A stretch of 64,000 nt of DNA from Brumimicrobium sp964585545 (GCA_964585545.1 CAZPDT010000008.1:1-64000), one strand, 5' to 3'; counted from the first letter of the stretch, positions 25,234 to 35,879 are shown. The notes: generated by a model not told the origin, from the sequence alone. Numbers and translations are program-made.

Positions 25234-26472
25234 TTAAATCGCACTATGGATTGGACGTGGCGTATCTTCACTATCTTTTTTCTTTATTAAATGGCGACCA
25301 ATTAACAAGATTATAAAGGAGGTTGTTCCGCACAAAAACATTGTAAATGCCATAGGAAATGCGCTTCCACTTGTAAATGCATTAACAATTGCTGTAACCA
25401 TAGCACCAATTCCCAATTGTACTGCTCCCATTAAAGCCGATGCTGTTCCAGCATTCCTACTGAACGGAGCAATACTTAATGCAGAGGTATTCGGATATAC
25501 AAAACCTTGTGTGGCCAAATAAATCCAAATTGCTGCAATTGTACTGTACAAATTCAACCAATTAAAGTAAGTAGATACAACTAAAAATAGTCCAGCAACG
25601 ACTTGAAAGCTCAATGCAGCAAGAGAAATTTGTTCACTGCTGTATTTTCGTAAAAGAAACGTATTTACTTGACTGGCAGAGATAATTCCTACAGAAATAA
25701 TAGCAAATATCCATCCGTAATGCTTTTGAGTAACCTCAAAAATATTCATGAATAAATTGGGAGACCCCGCAATATAGGCATACAAACCTGAGGAAGAAAC
25801 AGCTGAAATTAAAGCATAAGTATAAAAAGAAGGCACTTTTGCAACAGAAACATAACCTTTTATAATCGATTTGGGTTTTAACGATAATTCTTTATCCGGT
25901 GGATTCCCTGCAGGTAACCAAAAAAATATCAGTATTAAAATGATAAATGAAATTGCGGCCAATGCATAAAATATAGCTCTCCAACCAAAAATAGCGGTTA
26001 TATAGCCTCCAAAAGTGGGTGCTATAATTGGAGAAATCGCAATGACCAACATTAAATAGGAGAATATCTTGGCATTTTCACCAACTGGGAAAATATCTCT
26101 TACCAATGCACGTGCAGCAACCATTCCTGCACAACTCCCAAGGGCTTGAAAGAACCGAGCTGCAATCAGATGATCGACATCTAAAACTAAGGCACATAAA
26201 ATTGAAGATATTACATATATGATTAAGCCAACATAAAGCGGAATTTTCCTTCCAAATCGATCGAGCAGCGGTCCATAAATTAATTGTCCTATAGAAACTC
26301 CAATAAAAAAAGTAGAAAGGCTCAACCCCACTTGTGAAATTGAAGCGTTAAGGTCACCTGCGATATCTTTAAAACCAGGCAAATACATATCAATTGAAAA
26401 AGGACCAATGACTGATAGCAATCCTAAAATAAATATGACAAATCCTCGATTCCTTAATTGCTTGATGTTCAT
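25234..26472 (-). CDS. Bcr/CflA-family multidrug efflux transporter (MFS)
   Basis: 412-residue inner-membrane protein with 12 predicted helices. The motif-A loop is QLIYGPLLDRFGRKIPLYVG in essence (DRFGRK near residue 70-75), and FSIDMYLPGFKDI in helix 1 is typical of the Bcr/CflA drug:proton antiporters. Exports drugs, sulfonamides or amino acids in relatives; substrate unknown here. Confidence 0.88.
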   Translation of the reverse strand: MNIKQLRNRGFVIFILGLLSVIGPFSIDMYLPGFKDIAGDLNASISQVGLSLSTFFIGVSIGQLIYGPLLDRFGRKIPLYVGLIIYVISSILCALVLDVDHLIAARFFQALGSCAGMVAARALVRDIFPVGENAKIFSYLMLVIAISPIIAPTFGGYITAIFGWRAIFYALAAISFIILILIFFWLPAGNPPDKELSLKPKSIIKGYVSVAKVPSFYTYALISAVSSSGLYAYIAGSPNLFMNIFEVTQKHYGWIFAIISVGIISASQVNTFLLRKYSSEQISLAALSFQVVAGLFLVVSTYFNWLNLYSTIAAIWIYLATQGFVYPNTSALSIAPFSRNAGTASALMGAVQLGIGAMVTAIVNAFTSGSAFPMAFTMFLCGTTSFIILLIGRHLIKKKDSEDTPRPIHSAI

Positions 26473-26731
26473 TTATATACTCTCTTTAGTATTTGTCCGT
26501 TCAATCAGATCGTGGAAATTCACAATTCAACCAGAACAAATGGGTTGTTTTAATATTGTAGTATTTTTGACCTGTTACTTTTTAAATTGACCAAAAACTA
26601 TTTACATTGACCAAACACTAAAAAAATGAAATTGTTGAATGAAAGAGGGAATTTATTTTCCAATTATAATTATTGCAATTGTTAAAGATTTTTAACCCGC
26701 ATTCTCTACACCTAAAATCAAATAAAATCAG

Positions 26732-26739
26732 TACATTTG
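26732..26739 (+). promoter_or_regulatory. -7 box of ettA
   Basis: TACATTTG fits TAnnTTTG, 19 bases before the ATG. No -33 TTTG at the standard spacing. Confidence 0.5.
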
Positions 26740-26758
26740 TTCATCATAAATTTTAGCT

Positions 26759-28447
26759 ATGGCAGACGACAAAAAGGTTATATTTTCTATGCATAGGGTG
26801 AGTAAATCCACGCCAGCAGGGAAGCAAATCATCAAGGATATTTCACTTTCTTTTTACTATGGTGCAAAAATCGGTATCATCGGTTTGAATGGTGCTGGAA
26901 AATCAACTGTGATGAAAATCATTGCGGGGATTGACGAAGCATACAACGGGGATGTGTCAATTTCTGATGGGTATTCTGTTGGTTATTTGCCTCAAGAACC
27001 CGAATTGGACCCCACAAAAACGGTTAAAGAAATTGTGATGGAAGGCGTTCAAGAAACTGTTGATATACTTAAAGAATACGAAGAAATCAACAATTCCTTT
27101 ATGGATGAAGAGGTGATGAATGACCCTGACAAGATGGAAAAACTCATCGCCCGTCAAGGTGAAGTTCAAAATAAAATTGATGCCGCAAATGCCTGGGAAT
27201 TGGATTCGCAATTGGAAAGAGCAATGGATGCTTTGCGGTGTCCGCCCGACGATCAATCGGTAGAAAATCTCTCTGGAGGAGAACGCAGAAGAGTAGCTTT
27301 GACCCGTTTATTGCTTCAAAAACCCGACATTCTCCTATTGGATGAGCCAACGAACCACTTGGATGCAGAGTCTATCCATTGGTTAGAACAACATTTAGAC
27401 CAATATAAAGGAACTGTGATTTGCGTTACGCACGACCGTTATTTTTTAGATAATGTAGCAGGCTGGATTCTCGAATTGGACCGTGGCGAAGGTATTCCTT
27501 GGAAAGGCAACTATTCTTCTTGGCTCGAACAAAAGTCAAAACGATTGGAACAAGAAGAAAAGCAAGAGTCGAAACGGAAAAAAATGCTCGATCAAGAATT
27601 GGAATGGGTGCGTATGAATCCTAAAGGAAGACATGCTAAGAACAAAGCACGTTTAAGCAACTACGACAAATTATTAGCCGAAGATGCTAAAGAAATTGAA
27701 AAGAAATTAGAGATTCGCATCCCCAATGGACCACGTTTAGGATCCAATGTAATTGATGCCGTCCATGTGGCTAAATCCTTTGGCGATAAATTATTGTATG
27801 ATGACCTCAATTTTAGTTTGCCCCCAAATGGGATTGTTGGAATAATCGGTCCAAACGGTGCTGGTAAAACAACCATTTTTAAAATGATAATGGATGAATT
27901 ACAACCCGACAAAGGAGAGTTCAATGTTGGAGAAACGGTTGTGTTAGGATACGTTGATCAATCTCATACCGATTTAGATGCAGAAAAAACAATTTATGAA
28001 ATAGTATCTAATGGTGCAGAATTTATAGAAATTGGAAATGAAAAAATAAATGCTAGAGCATACCTCTCAAAATTCTCTTTTGCAGGGTCTGACCAAAATA
28101 AAAAGGTGGGCGTACTATCAGGTGGAGAACGCAACCGTTTGCATTTGGCGATGACGTTAAAAACAGAGGCCAATGTACTCCTTTTGGATGAGCCAACAAA
28201 CGATATCGATATCAACACACTCCGCGGATTAGAAGAGGGAATTATGAACTTTGCAGGATGTGTAGTTGTTATTTCTCATGACCGATGGTTCTTGGATCGT
28301 ATTTGTACACATATCTTAGCTTTTGAAGGGGATTCTAAAGTTTATTCTTTTGAAGGAAGCTTTTCGGAATATGAAGAGAACAAGAAAAAACGACTGGGAG
28401 ATATCACTCCAAAAAGATTAAAATATAGAAAATTAACGGTTGATTAA
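26759..28447 (+). CDS. ettA: Energy-dependent translational throttle protein EttA (ABC-F)
   Basis: Cytoplasmic ABC-F ATPase that binds the ribosomal E site and gates the first elongation step according to the ATP/ADP ratio. 562 residues versus 555 in E. coli. Two ABC domains: Walker A GLNGAGKST (42-50), signature LSGGERRRVAL, Walker B LLLDEPTNHLD; then GPNGAGKTT, LSGGERNRLHLAM and LLLDEPTNDID. The EttA arm and P-site linker (ELEWVRMNPKGRHAKNKARL) are intact. It stands alone with its own promoter. Confidence 0.97.
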   Translation: MADDKKVIFSMHRVSKSTPAGKQIIKDISLSFYYGAKIGIIGLNGAGKSTVMKIIAGIDEAYNGDVSISDGYSVGYLPQEPELDPTKTVKEIVMEGVQETVDILKEYEEINNSFMDEEVMNDPDKMEKLIARQGEVQNKIDAANAWELDSQLERAMDALRCPPDDQSVENLSGGERRRVALTRLLLQKPDILLLDEPTNHLDAESIHWLEQHLDQYKGTVICVTHDRYFLDNVAGWILELDRGEGIPWKGNYSSWLEQKSKRLEQEEKQESKRKKMLDQELEWVRMNPKGRHAKNKARLSNYDKLLAEDAKEIEKKLEIRIPNGPRLGSNVIDAVHVAKSFGDKLLYDDLNFSLPPNGIVGIIGPNGAGKTTIFKMIMDELQPDKGEFNVGETVVLGYVDQSHTDLDAEKTIYEIVSNGAEFIEIGNEKINARAYLSKFSFAGSDQNKKVGVLSGGERNRLHLAMTLKTEANVLLLDEPTNDIDINTLRGLEEGIMNFAGCVVVISHDRWFLDRICTHILAFEGDSKVYSFEGSFSEYEENKKKRLGDITPKRLKYRKLTVD

Positions 28448-28515
28448 TAGAACGTAGATGCTCCGACAATTTAATCAAGTAATTATAATACGAGTTAAAA
28501 ATTAAAAAATAAAAC

Positions 28516-29970
28516 ATGTCTGAAGAAGTAAAAGCATTAGAACCAAAGGAGATTTGGGAAAACTTTGTTGCATTAAATGCGGTTCCTCGTCCGAGTAAAA
28601 AAGAGGAACGGGTACGTAAGTTTATGCTGGAATTTGGGAATAATCTCAACCTAAAAACAGCTGAAGACAAGATAGGAAATGTTATCATTAAAAAGCCAGC
28701 TTCTGAAGGAATGGAGGATCGTAAAACAGTAATTTTACAGTCTCATTTAGATATGGTACATCAAAAAAACAATGCCACCCAATTTGATTTTGATAAAGAG
28801 GGAATTAAAATGTTAATTGATGGAGACTGGGTTACTGCTAATGGTACAACGCTTGGTGCAGATAACGGTATAGGCGTTGCTTCAATTATGGGGATTTTAG
28901 CCAGTAAAGAAATTCCACACCCTCCTTTAGAAGCAATGTTTACTGTAGATGAAGAAACTGGAATGACAGGAGCTAAAAACTTAGATCCTTCTTTTTATTC
29001 GGGTACAATTTTACTTAATCTCGATACAGAAGACGACAATGAATTAAGCATCGGCTGTGCTGGTGGAATTGATACCGATACTACATATCAATATGAGGAA
29101 GTTGAATCCAATATAGATGTAACTACTTATAAATTAGAACTGAAAGGCTTAAAAGGAGGACACTCTGGAATGGATATCAACTCAGGAAGAGCCAATGCTA
29201 ATAAATTAATGGCACGCTTACTTATTGAATTTCAAGCTGCACTCGACATCCATCAAATTGAAGGAGGAGGCGTAAGAAATGCTATTCCAAGGGAATCTGT
29301 GGCGGTTATCTCTGTGCCCGATAAAGAAGCTTCAGACTTCGAAAAGCACATTAAAGCCATGGAAAAGACGTTTATTGCCGAGTACAAACCCGTTGAAACC
29401 AGTATTTCTTTAATTATTTCAAAAACAGATACACCCGAAAAGAGGGTCGCGGATTACGATAAAAATGCCATTTTATCAACTGTAAACGCTGTTTACAATG
29501 GAGTTTTTAAATGGAGTTTAAAATTTGAAGACTTAGTAGAAACTTCAAGTTCTCTGGCACAATTTAACATTAAAAACGGAAAATTTGAAACAAAATCTTT
29601 GCAACGTAGCAGTGTAGAATCAAACAAAGAAGCAATTGCAAGAACCGTTCGTAGTCCTTTTGATTTATTGGGTGCTGATGTTGTACAATCTGGTGATTAT
29701 CCAGGATGGGAGCCCAATCCAGACTCAGAGATTTTAAAATTAATGCGTGAAATTTATAAAAAACGTTTCAACGAGGAACCCGATGTAAAAGCATGTCACG
29801 CTGGTTTAGAATGTGGACTCTTATTAGAGCATTTGCCAGGTATCGACACCATTTCTTTTGGCCCAACAATACGCCACCCTCACTCTCCTGATGAGAAGGT
29901 GAATATCAAGTCGGTACAGAAATTTTGGGGTTATTTGTTGGAGGTATTGAAAAATATACCAAAAGAATAA
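28516..29970 (+). CDS. pepD: Aminoacyl-histidine dipeptidase (PepD-like, M20 family)
   Basis: 484 residues, cytosolic zinc dipeptidase that cleaves Xaa-His and other dipeptides. Metal ligands: His77/Asp79 in QSHLDMVH, Asp116 in GADNGIG, catalytic Glu pair 146-147 in DEETGM; GGHSGMDI and CHAGLECGLL are typical of PepD. It is 68 bases after ettA on the same strand; the two may be read through, but I see no promoter decision. Confidence 0.95.
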   Translation: MSEEVKALEPKEIWENFVALNAVPRPSKKEERVRKFMLEFGNNLNLKTAEDKIGNVIIKKPASEGMEDRKTVILQSHLDMVHQKNNATQFDFDKEGIKMLIDGDWVTANGTTLGADNGIGVASIMGILASKEIPHPPLEAMFTVDEETGMTGAKNLDPSFYSGTILLNLDTEDDNELSIGCAGGIDTDTTYQYEEVESNIDVTTYKLELKGLKGGHSGMDINSGRANANKLMARLLIEFQAALDIHQIEGGGVRNAIPRESVAVISVPDKEASDFEKHIKAMEKTFIAEYKPVETSISLIISKTDTPEKRVADYDKNAILSTVNAVYNGVFKWSLKFEDLVETSSSLAQFNIKNGKFETKSLQRSSVESNKEAIARTVRSPFDLLGADVVQSGDYPGWEPNPDSEILKLMREIYKKRFNEEPDVKACHAGLECGLLLEHLPGIDTISFGPTIRHPHSPDEKVNIKSVQKFWGYLLEVLKNIPKE

Positions 29971-30008
29971 AGACTTTTCGTGATGAGGTAGTTCTTACGT
30001 AGGAGTAT

Positions 30009-30049
30009 AAAAAAAGCACTTCCAAATAAATTTGAAGCGCTTTTTTTTT
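30009..30049. terminator. Bidirectional terminator between pepD and pntB
   Basis: Stem AAAAAAAGC-A-CTTCCAAAT / ATTTGAAG-C-GCTTTTTTT (one mismatch, one bulge) with a 2-base loop, flanked by A and T runs, between convergent genes. Confidence 0.8.
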
Positions 30050-30114
30050 AATCTCCACTAAATTGGGGCACCCCGAAAACATCAAAGATGCAGAGAAGTA
30101 ATTGTTCTACTGGT

Positions 30115-31509
30115 TTATTTTAAATTTGCTAAAATCTTTTCTACGCTGTCTTTGGCATCACCCAATAGCATATCAGAATTGGGTTTGTAGAACAACGGGT
30201 TATCTTCACCCGAATAACCTGTAGACATTGAACGTTTCATAATAATTACTTCTTTTGCTTTCCATGCTTCAATTACGGGCATTCCATAAATTGAGCATTC
30301 TGGATCGTCTTGTGCATTTGGATTGACCACATCGTTCGCACCAATCACCAAAACAACATCTGTATTTGGTAGGTCAGGATTAACTTCATCCATTTCCAAA
30401 ACAATATCGTAGGGTACTTTCGCTTCTGCTAGTAATACATTCATATGTCCAGGCAACCGCCCAGCAACTGGATGAATCGCAAAATGAACTTCTTTTCCTT
30501 TGTCTTGTAGTTTTTTAACCATTTCAAAAATAGGATATTGAGCTTTTGCTACCGCCATACCGTATCCCGGGACAATCACTATTGAATTGGCATTTTCTAG
30601 AAAATTTGTGGCTTCTTCATAGTCAATTTGAGTCACTTCCCCCTCGATGGCCTTGTTTGAGCCAGATGTATTTCCAAACCCACCAAGAATAACACTTACA
30701 AATTTTCGGTTCATAGCTTTGCTCATGTGAATTGACAAGAATGCACCTGAGCTACCCACTAAGGCACCAGTTACAATTAACAAATCATTGCCCAACATAA
30801 ATCCTGCTGCAGCGGCTGCCCATCCAGAATAAGAATTGAGCATACTCACAACAACTGGCATGTCACCTCCTCCGATGGCCATCACCATCATTACTCCAAA
30901 GAATAGAGAAATAGCTGTCATAATATAAAGATAAATCAATCCTGTAGTTCCTTCTTGCTGACAAAACAGAACTCCCAAAACAACACAAACAATAATCAAT
31001 GCAATATTTAAAGCATGTCTTCCGGGAAATACAAGTGCCTTACTTCGAATTTTACCGTCCAACTTCCCCCATGCGATAATTGAACCTGTAAACGTAAGGG
31101 CTCCAATAAAAATACCGACATAAACTTCCACCAAATGAATATTTAAAGCAGCGCCTGTTAAAGTATGGGTGTGCGGATCAAGATAAGATCCAAAACCAAC
31201 CAGTACTGCTGCCAATCCAACAAAGCTATGAAGAATGGCAATCAATTGAGGCATTGAAGTCATTTCCACTTTAATAGAAAGTGCAACGCCAATTACTGAA
31301 GCAATTGCAATGGCTACAATAATATACACATAGCCATCTTGAACATTGGGGCCTAAAATGGTTGCAGCAAAAGCAATCACCATTCCCACAATTCCAAAAA
31401 TAACACCTCTTTTGGCTGTTTCTTGAGAGGACAGTCCGCCCAAGCTTAAAATAAATAAAATACTAGCAAATAAATAAGCTGCTGTTTGTATTTCTAATGA
31501 GATATTCAT
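30115..31509 (-). CDS. pntB: NAD(P) transhydrogenase subunit beta
   Basis: Inner-membrane partner of PntA; couples proton entry to hydride transfer from NADH to NADP+. 464 residues (E. coli 462). About eight or nine helices, then the NADP-binding domain dIII from about residue 290, with VPGYGMAVAKAQYP and HPVAGRLPGHMNVLLAEA, both highly conserved in PntB. It follows pntA by 7 bases in one operon. Confidence 0.97.
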   Translation of the reverse strand: MNISLEIQTAAYLFASILFILSLGGLSSQETAKRGVIFGIVGMVIAFAATILGPNVQDGYVYIIVAIAIASVIGVALSIKVEMTSMPQLIAILHSFVGLAAVLVGFGSYLDPHTHTLTGAALNIHLVEVYVGIFIGALTFTGSIIAWGKLDGKIRSKALVFPGRHALNIALIIVCVVLGVLFCQQEGTTGLIYLYIMTAISLFFGVMMVMAIGGGDMPVVVSMLNSYSGWAAAAAGFMLGNDLLIVTGALVGSSGAFLSIHMSKAMNRKFVSVILGGFGNTSGSNKAIEGEVTQIDYEEATNFLENANSIVIVPGYGMAVAKAQYPIFEMVKKLQDKGKEVHFAIHPVAGRLPGHMNVLLAEAKVPYDIVLEMDEVNPDLPNTDVVLVIGANDVVNPNAQDDPECSIYGMPVIEAWKAKEVIIMKRSMSTGYSGEDNPLFYKPNSDMLLGDAKDSVEKILANLK

Positions 31510-31516
31510 GGTTTAA

Positions 31517-33061
31517 TTATTTTTTAAACATTTTCAACATTCGATAAGTAACAAGGAATCCTCCGACAATATTGATGCTGGCAATAAGAACCGCAACAGA
31601 AGCCAAAATGGTTAGAGGATTTGTAATATCACCATCAATTTGTAATAATCCTCCGACAATTATAATTCCACTAATTGCATTTGTTACCGACATTAAAGGT
31701 GTGTGAAGGGAATGAGTTACGTTTGTAATGATTTGCCAACCAACAAATACAGAAAGTACAAAGACCGTAAAATGCTGAATGAATTCAGGAGGTGCTGATT
31801 GTCCTACAAAATACAATAATACACCAATCACTGCCAAAAATACTACGGTTGAAGTTGCTTTCTTTTTGAGTTTTGCTTCATGAGCTTTTCTATCTGCTTC
31901 AGGATCCGGTTTTATAGTTTCCTTTTTAGACCCAGCTGAAGGGCTCACCTGTAAGGGCTTAGGTGGCCAATTTATATTACCCTTGTAAGTTACCATGGAA
32001 CGGGACACAATATCATCTTCCATGTCAATTTTAAAGTTTTCAGCTTTCCCCATATCATCTAGCAAATGACATAAGTTATTGCCATACATTTGTGAAGCCT
32101 GATTGGGCAATTGATCTAATTTTCCAACAATAATTACTCCATTATCAGAGGTTACAATTTCGCCATCTACAGATTGGGAACAATTACCCCCTGTTGAAGC
32201 GGCTAAATCAACAATTACAGAACCTGATTTCATTGCTGCAATATGTTCATCTGTAATTAATTTTGGAGCAGGCTTTCCTGGTATTTGAGCTGTAGTAATA
32301 ATAATATCTACCTCTTTTGCCTGCTCGAGGAACAGTTTCATTTCTGCTTCAATAAACTCTTTACTCATCACTTTTGAGTAACCCGATTCTGTCGCACCAT
32401 CTTCATCAATGTCAACACTTAAAAACGAAGCCCCCATGGATTCAATCTGTTCTTCAACTTCCAAACGGGTATCAAAAGCACGAACAATTGCTCCAAGAGA
32501 ACTGGCTGCTCCGATTGCGGCTAATCCAGCAACTCCTGCTCCAATAATGAGAACTTTAGCGGGGTCCACCTTTCCTGCTGCCGTTATTTGTCCATTTAAA
32601 AAGCGTCCATAATGGTATGAAGCCTCTACAACAGCGCGGTAACCAGCAATATTTGCCATCGAGGAGCGAACATCCATTTTCTGTGCTCTTGATATTCTAG
32701 GAATCGCATCCATAGCTATTGCATTCACCTTTTTATCGGCTAAATATTGAAGCAGTTTTTCATTTTGTCCAGGCCACAAATAACTTAAAAGGATCAACCC
32801 TTCTCGCATTTGATCAATCTCCTCAAAAGTAGGTTCCTTAACTTTTAATACAATATCAGACTCACTGTATATGACTGATGATAAGTTAACTATATTAGCA
32901 CCTGCCGCTTCATATTCTTCATCAGAAAAGTTTGCTTTTTCACCTGCCTTTTGTTGAATAAACACATCAAAACCCTGTTTTTTCAGACGTTTAACAGTTT
33001 TAGGAGTTGCAGCAACTCGTAACTCTTCAGGTGATATTTCTACTGGAATTCCAACTTTCAT
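31517..33061 (-). CDS. pntA: NAD(P) transhydrogenase subunit alpha (fused form)
   Basis: 514 residues, like E. coli PntA (510), so NAD-binding domain I and the membrane part are fused rather than split into PntAA/PntAB as in many bacteria. N-terminal half resembles alanine dehydrogenase, with GAGVAGLAAIGAASSLGA as NAD site (about 173-190) and AFDTRLEVEEQ. Four hydrophobic segments follow residue 400. First gene of the pntAB operon. It supplies NADPH from NADH using the proton gradient. Confidence 0.97.
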   Translation of the reverse strand: MKVGIPVEISPEELRVAATPKTVKRLKKQGFDVFIQQKAGEKANFSDEEYEAAGANIVNLSSVIYSESDIVLKVKEPTFEEIDQMREGLILLSYLWPGQNEKLLQYLADKKVNAIAMDAIPRISRAQKMDVRSSMANIAGYRAVVEASYHYGRFLNGQITAAGKVDPAKVLIIGAGVAGLAAIGAASSLGAIVRAFDTRLEVEEQIESMGASFLSVDIDEDGATESGYSKVMSKEFIEAEMKLFLEQAKEVDIIITTAQIPGKPAPKLITDEHIAAMKSGSVIVDLAASTGGNCSQSVDGEIVTSDNGVIIVGKLDQLPNQASQMYGNNLCHLLDDMGKAENFKIDMEDDIVSRSMVTYKGNINWPPKPLQVSPSAGSKKETIKPDPEADRKAHEAKLKKKATSTVVFLAVIGVLLYFVGQSAPPEFIQHFTVFVLSVFVGWQIITNVTHSLHTPLMSVTNAISGIIIVGGLLQIDGDITNPLTILASVAVLIASINIVGGFLVTYRMLKMFKK

Positions 33062-33175
33062 ATTCTAATACTACTTTTTTCATTCGGGCTACAAAGTAAT
33101 ATAAATAATATGATTAAAAGTCTATCTTTTATAGAAAAGTTAATAGAAAAAATATATTATTACAGAATTAAGGAG

Positions 33176-34372
33176 TTATTTCTTGGGTCGTATAAAGTAT
33201 TTTTTATCTAAACGAGCATACTCTTTAGGAAAATACACTTTTAAAAAAGAAGCGTAATAATTGTAAGGCTTGTGTTGCATTGAGAATCTATTTTTCTTAT
33301 ACAAACTTTTGTCTTCAAAATGTCCTTCTTTATCGCGTTCCAAAGTGTTCATTAATGAATCGTCTTTAAGAACTGTGGAGTCTTTCAATTCTAAAGGATA
33401 AACTGTCGGTGGAATTATAATTAAATTTCCTGTAGCTGAATAATTCAGTTCATCACTAAATGTAGGCATCTCTATTTCTCCCAGTTCTTTAAAAATTTGT
33501 GATTCAATATTCTTTGACATATTCTTTGCAAGATCAATTATTTGATCCTTAAAAAGCATTGAAAGTCCTCCTATAGCAACAGATTTACCTGAAAAATTAT
33601 CTCTATCTGTTAAGAATTTCGATAAATTCTCCTGCCAAAACGTACTGTCGTTGTAGCTAAAAGGGAGTTTTGTGACAAAATCTTCAGGATTATTAATTAG
33701 AAAACTCATTCCCGGTTGGCAATAGTTTTTGTTGTATTCATCTACAAAAGACTTATCTCCCACCATTGGGCTGGCAACTGCATAGACTTTGAAAACGTTC
33801 TTCTTACTCAATAATTTTTTGGGCAGATAATCTAAGTAAGCTCTTACCAACTGTGCCAATGATGCACCCTGAGAGTGACCTGTAAGATAAATATTATAAA
33901 TACCTTCTTTATTTAATTTATCAATTTGTTTTAATAAATCATCTTTAAAATAGTAAATGGCTAATGTATAGCCTGCATGTACATGACTTGATTTGTTTTG
34001 TCCCATTTGGTATGTAAAAGCATCTCCATCAACAATAATTTTCCCTTTTACAGGAATCATGGAAGCATAAAGATTTTCCATCCAACTTAATTGTTTGGGA
34101 GTTGTTCCTCGAAAGTTTATTATTGCTTTACTGCCACTTGTGTAAACTTGAAACTTATTGTCCATCCCATAGGAAGGCGAAGTGTATACTTTCTTATACC
34201 TCTCTGGCAGTATTGACTCATCATTATTGTACAAATCCAAATAACTGAAACTGTTGCAAATTTGAATCATTTGCTTTCCTTCCAATGGTTTAAAGCCACG
34301 CTCTATTTGAGAATAGCCTGCGGATATGAATAGGAAATAAAAAAATAAGGCGATCACGACTTTTCTGTTCAT
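33176..34372 (-). CDS. Secreted lipase, class 3 (alpha/beta hydrolase) family
   Basis: 398 residues with a signal peptide (MNRKVVIALFFYFLFISAGYSQ). The nucleophile Ser167 is in TGHSQGASLAQL, the GxSxG motif of class 3 lipases, with the preceding AIINFRGT oxyanion block (about 83-90). After residue 300 the protein leaves the lipase fold. The catalytic Asp is probably the one in AVASPMVGD. Likely exported to the periplasm or further; no T9SS sorting domain. Divergent from the nucleoside permease. Confidence 0.82.
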   Translation of the reverse strand: MNRKVVIALFFYFLFISAGYSQIERGFKPLEGKQMIQICNSFSYLDLYNNDESILPERYKKVYTSPSYGMDNKFQVYTSGSKAIINFRGTTPKQLSWMENLYASMIPVKGKIIVDGDAFTYQMGQNKSSHVHAGYTLAIYYFKDDLLKQIDKLNKEGIYNIYLTGHSQGASLAQLVRAYLDYLPKKLLSKKNVFKVYAVASPMVGDKSFVDEYNKNYCQPGMSFLINNPEDFVTKLPFSYNDSTFWQENLSKFLTDRDNFSGKSVAIGGLSMLFKDQIIDLAKNMSKNIESQIFKELGEIEMPTFSDELNYSATGNLIIIPPTVYPLELKDSTVLKDDSLMNTLERDKEGHFEDKSLYKKNRFSMQHKPYNYYASFLKVYFPKEYARLDKKYFIRPKK

Positions 34373-34425
34373 ACTAATACTATCGGTTATAATTTGTTTT
34401 TATTGTAAATGCTATAAGAGAAAAA

Positions 34426-34433
34426 CAAATATA
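34426..34433 (-). promoter_or_regulatory. -7 box of the lipase gene
   Basis: TATATTTG on the minus strand, about 54 bases before the ATG at 34372. Confidence 0.45.
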
Positions 34434-34519
34434 GTAGTTTAAAAATATTGTATTTTACAAAAAAAGATAAATATTTTTTGAATTGGTGTTCAACTTTAAA
34501 TTTCTTTATCAAAATATAC

Positions 34520-34527
34520 TATATTTG
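34520..34527 (+). promoter_or_regulatory. -7 box of the nucleoside permease gene
   Basis: TATATTTG, 33 bases before the TTG start at 34561. Confidence 0.5.
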
Positions 34528-34560
34528 TTTGCTATATTTTAACAAAGAGAACCTTGTCTT

Positions 34561-35814
34561 TTGAACATTAAACTTCGTTTAACTATTTTTAGTTTCCTCC
34601 AATTTTTTGTTTGGGGAGCTTGGCTGATAACTATTGGCGATTATTGGTTTCACAATAAAGGCTGGAGCAGCACAGAGTTTGGAGCTGTCTTTGCGACTCT
34701 AGGACTTGCTTCTATCGTTATGCCTGCAATCGTGGGCATTATTGCCGACAGGTGGGTTGATGCTGAAAAGCTATATGCGCTTTTGCAATTGCTTTATGCG
34801 GGGGCTTTATTTTATCTTCCCCAGGTCACCAATCCTTCTACATTTTTCTGGATATTTCTATTGGCAATGATGTTTTATATGCCAACAATTGCTCTTTCCA
34901 ATTCAATCCCTTACTATCTTCTTAAAAAAAACAATTATGATGTTGTAAAAGACTTTCCCCCCATCCGTGTTTGGGGAACAATTGGTTTTATTTCTGCAAT
35001 GTGGATTGTCAATCTAACTGGGAATAAAGATACTGTCAATCAATTCTATATCGCGGGAAGTGTTGCTGTTGTATTGTCTTTTTATGCGTTAATGTTGCCC
35101 AAGTGTCCGCCTTTGTATAAAATTCCACAAAAAGCTACACTGGCTCAAAAATTAGGATTAGAGGCTTTTGTGCTTTTTAAGAAATATAAAATGGCTTTAT
35201 TCTTTCTTTTTTCTATGTTGCTGGGTGCAGCACTACAATTAACAAATATGTATGGAGATGCATTTTTATCCGATTTTGCAAACCATCCCATTTATAAAGA
35301 CAGTCTAGTGGTGAAATATTCAACAATTATAATGTCAATATCACAAATGTCTGAAACCTTATTTATTCTTGCTATCCCCTTCTTTTTAAAACGTTTTGGG
35401 ATTAAAAAAGTAATGCTATTATCAATGTTTGCTTGGTTCTTTAGGTTTATATTCTTCGCCTATGGTGATCCTGGTGGCGGACTGTGGATGATTGTGCTTT
35501 CATGCATTGTGTACGGAATGGCGTTTGATTTTTTCAATATCTCTGGATCATTATTTGTGGAAACGACAACAAGCCCTAAAATTCGATCTTCTGCCCAAGG
35601 CGTATTTATGATGATGACCAATGGTTTTGGTGCTATACTGGGAAGTCTAATTAGTGGATATGTTATTCACCATTTCTTTATCTTGGCTGATGGTTCTAAA
35701 GATTGGCAAAATATATGGATTACTTTCGCACTTTATGCTTTAGGTATTGGGATTTTGTTTGCAATACTGTTCAAACACAAACATCGACCTGAAGAAATAA
35801 AGCAAAGTCTTTAA
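34561..35814 (+). CDS. Nucleoside permease-like MFS transporter (NupG family)
   Basis: 417 residues, 12 hydrophobic helices. Helix 1 FLQFFVWGAWLITIGDYW and the block FPPIRVWGTIGFISAMW are hallmarks of the nucleoside:H+ symporter family (NupG/XapB). The frame opens with TTG; no ATG exists before the first helix, so TTG is taken as the start. It would import nucleosides for salvage. Stands alone, with its own -7 box. Confidence 0.87.
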   Translation: MNIKLRLTIFSFLQFFVWGAWLITIGDYWFHNKGWSSTEFGAVFATLGLASIVMPAIVGIIADRWVDAEKLYALLQLLYAGALFYLPQVTNPSTFFWIFLLAMMFYMPTIALSNSIPYYLLKKNNYDVVKDFPPIRVWGTIGFISAMWIVNLTGNKDTVNQFYIAGSVAVVLSFYALMLPKCPPLYKIPQKATLAQKLGLEAFVLFKKYKMALFFLFSMLLGAALQLTNMYGDAFLSDFANHPIYKDSLVVKYSTIIMSISQMSETLFILAIPFFLKRFGIKKVMLLSMFAWFFRFIFFAYGDPGGGLWMIVLSCIVYGMAFDFFNISGSLFVETTTSPKIRSSAQGVFMMMTNGFGAILGSLISGYVIHHFFILADGSKDWQNIWITFALYALGIGILFAILFKHKHRPEEIKQSL

Positions 35815-35830
35815 TGGAATATTCCAAAAA

Positions 35831-35838
35831 TATTTTTG
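35831..35838 (+). promoter_or_regulatory. -7 box of the 459-residue T9SS protein gene
   Basis: TATTTTTG, 42 bases before the ATG at 35880. Confidence 0.45.
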
Positions 35839-35879
35839 TATTTTTATGTTTTTGGCTTAACATAACTTAAACAAAAGTC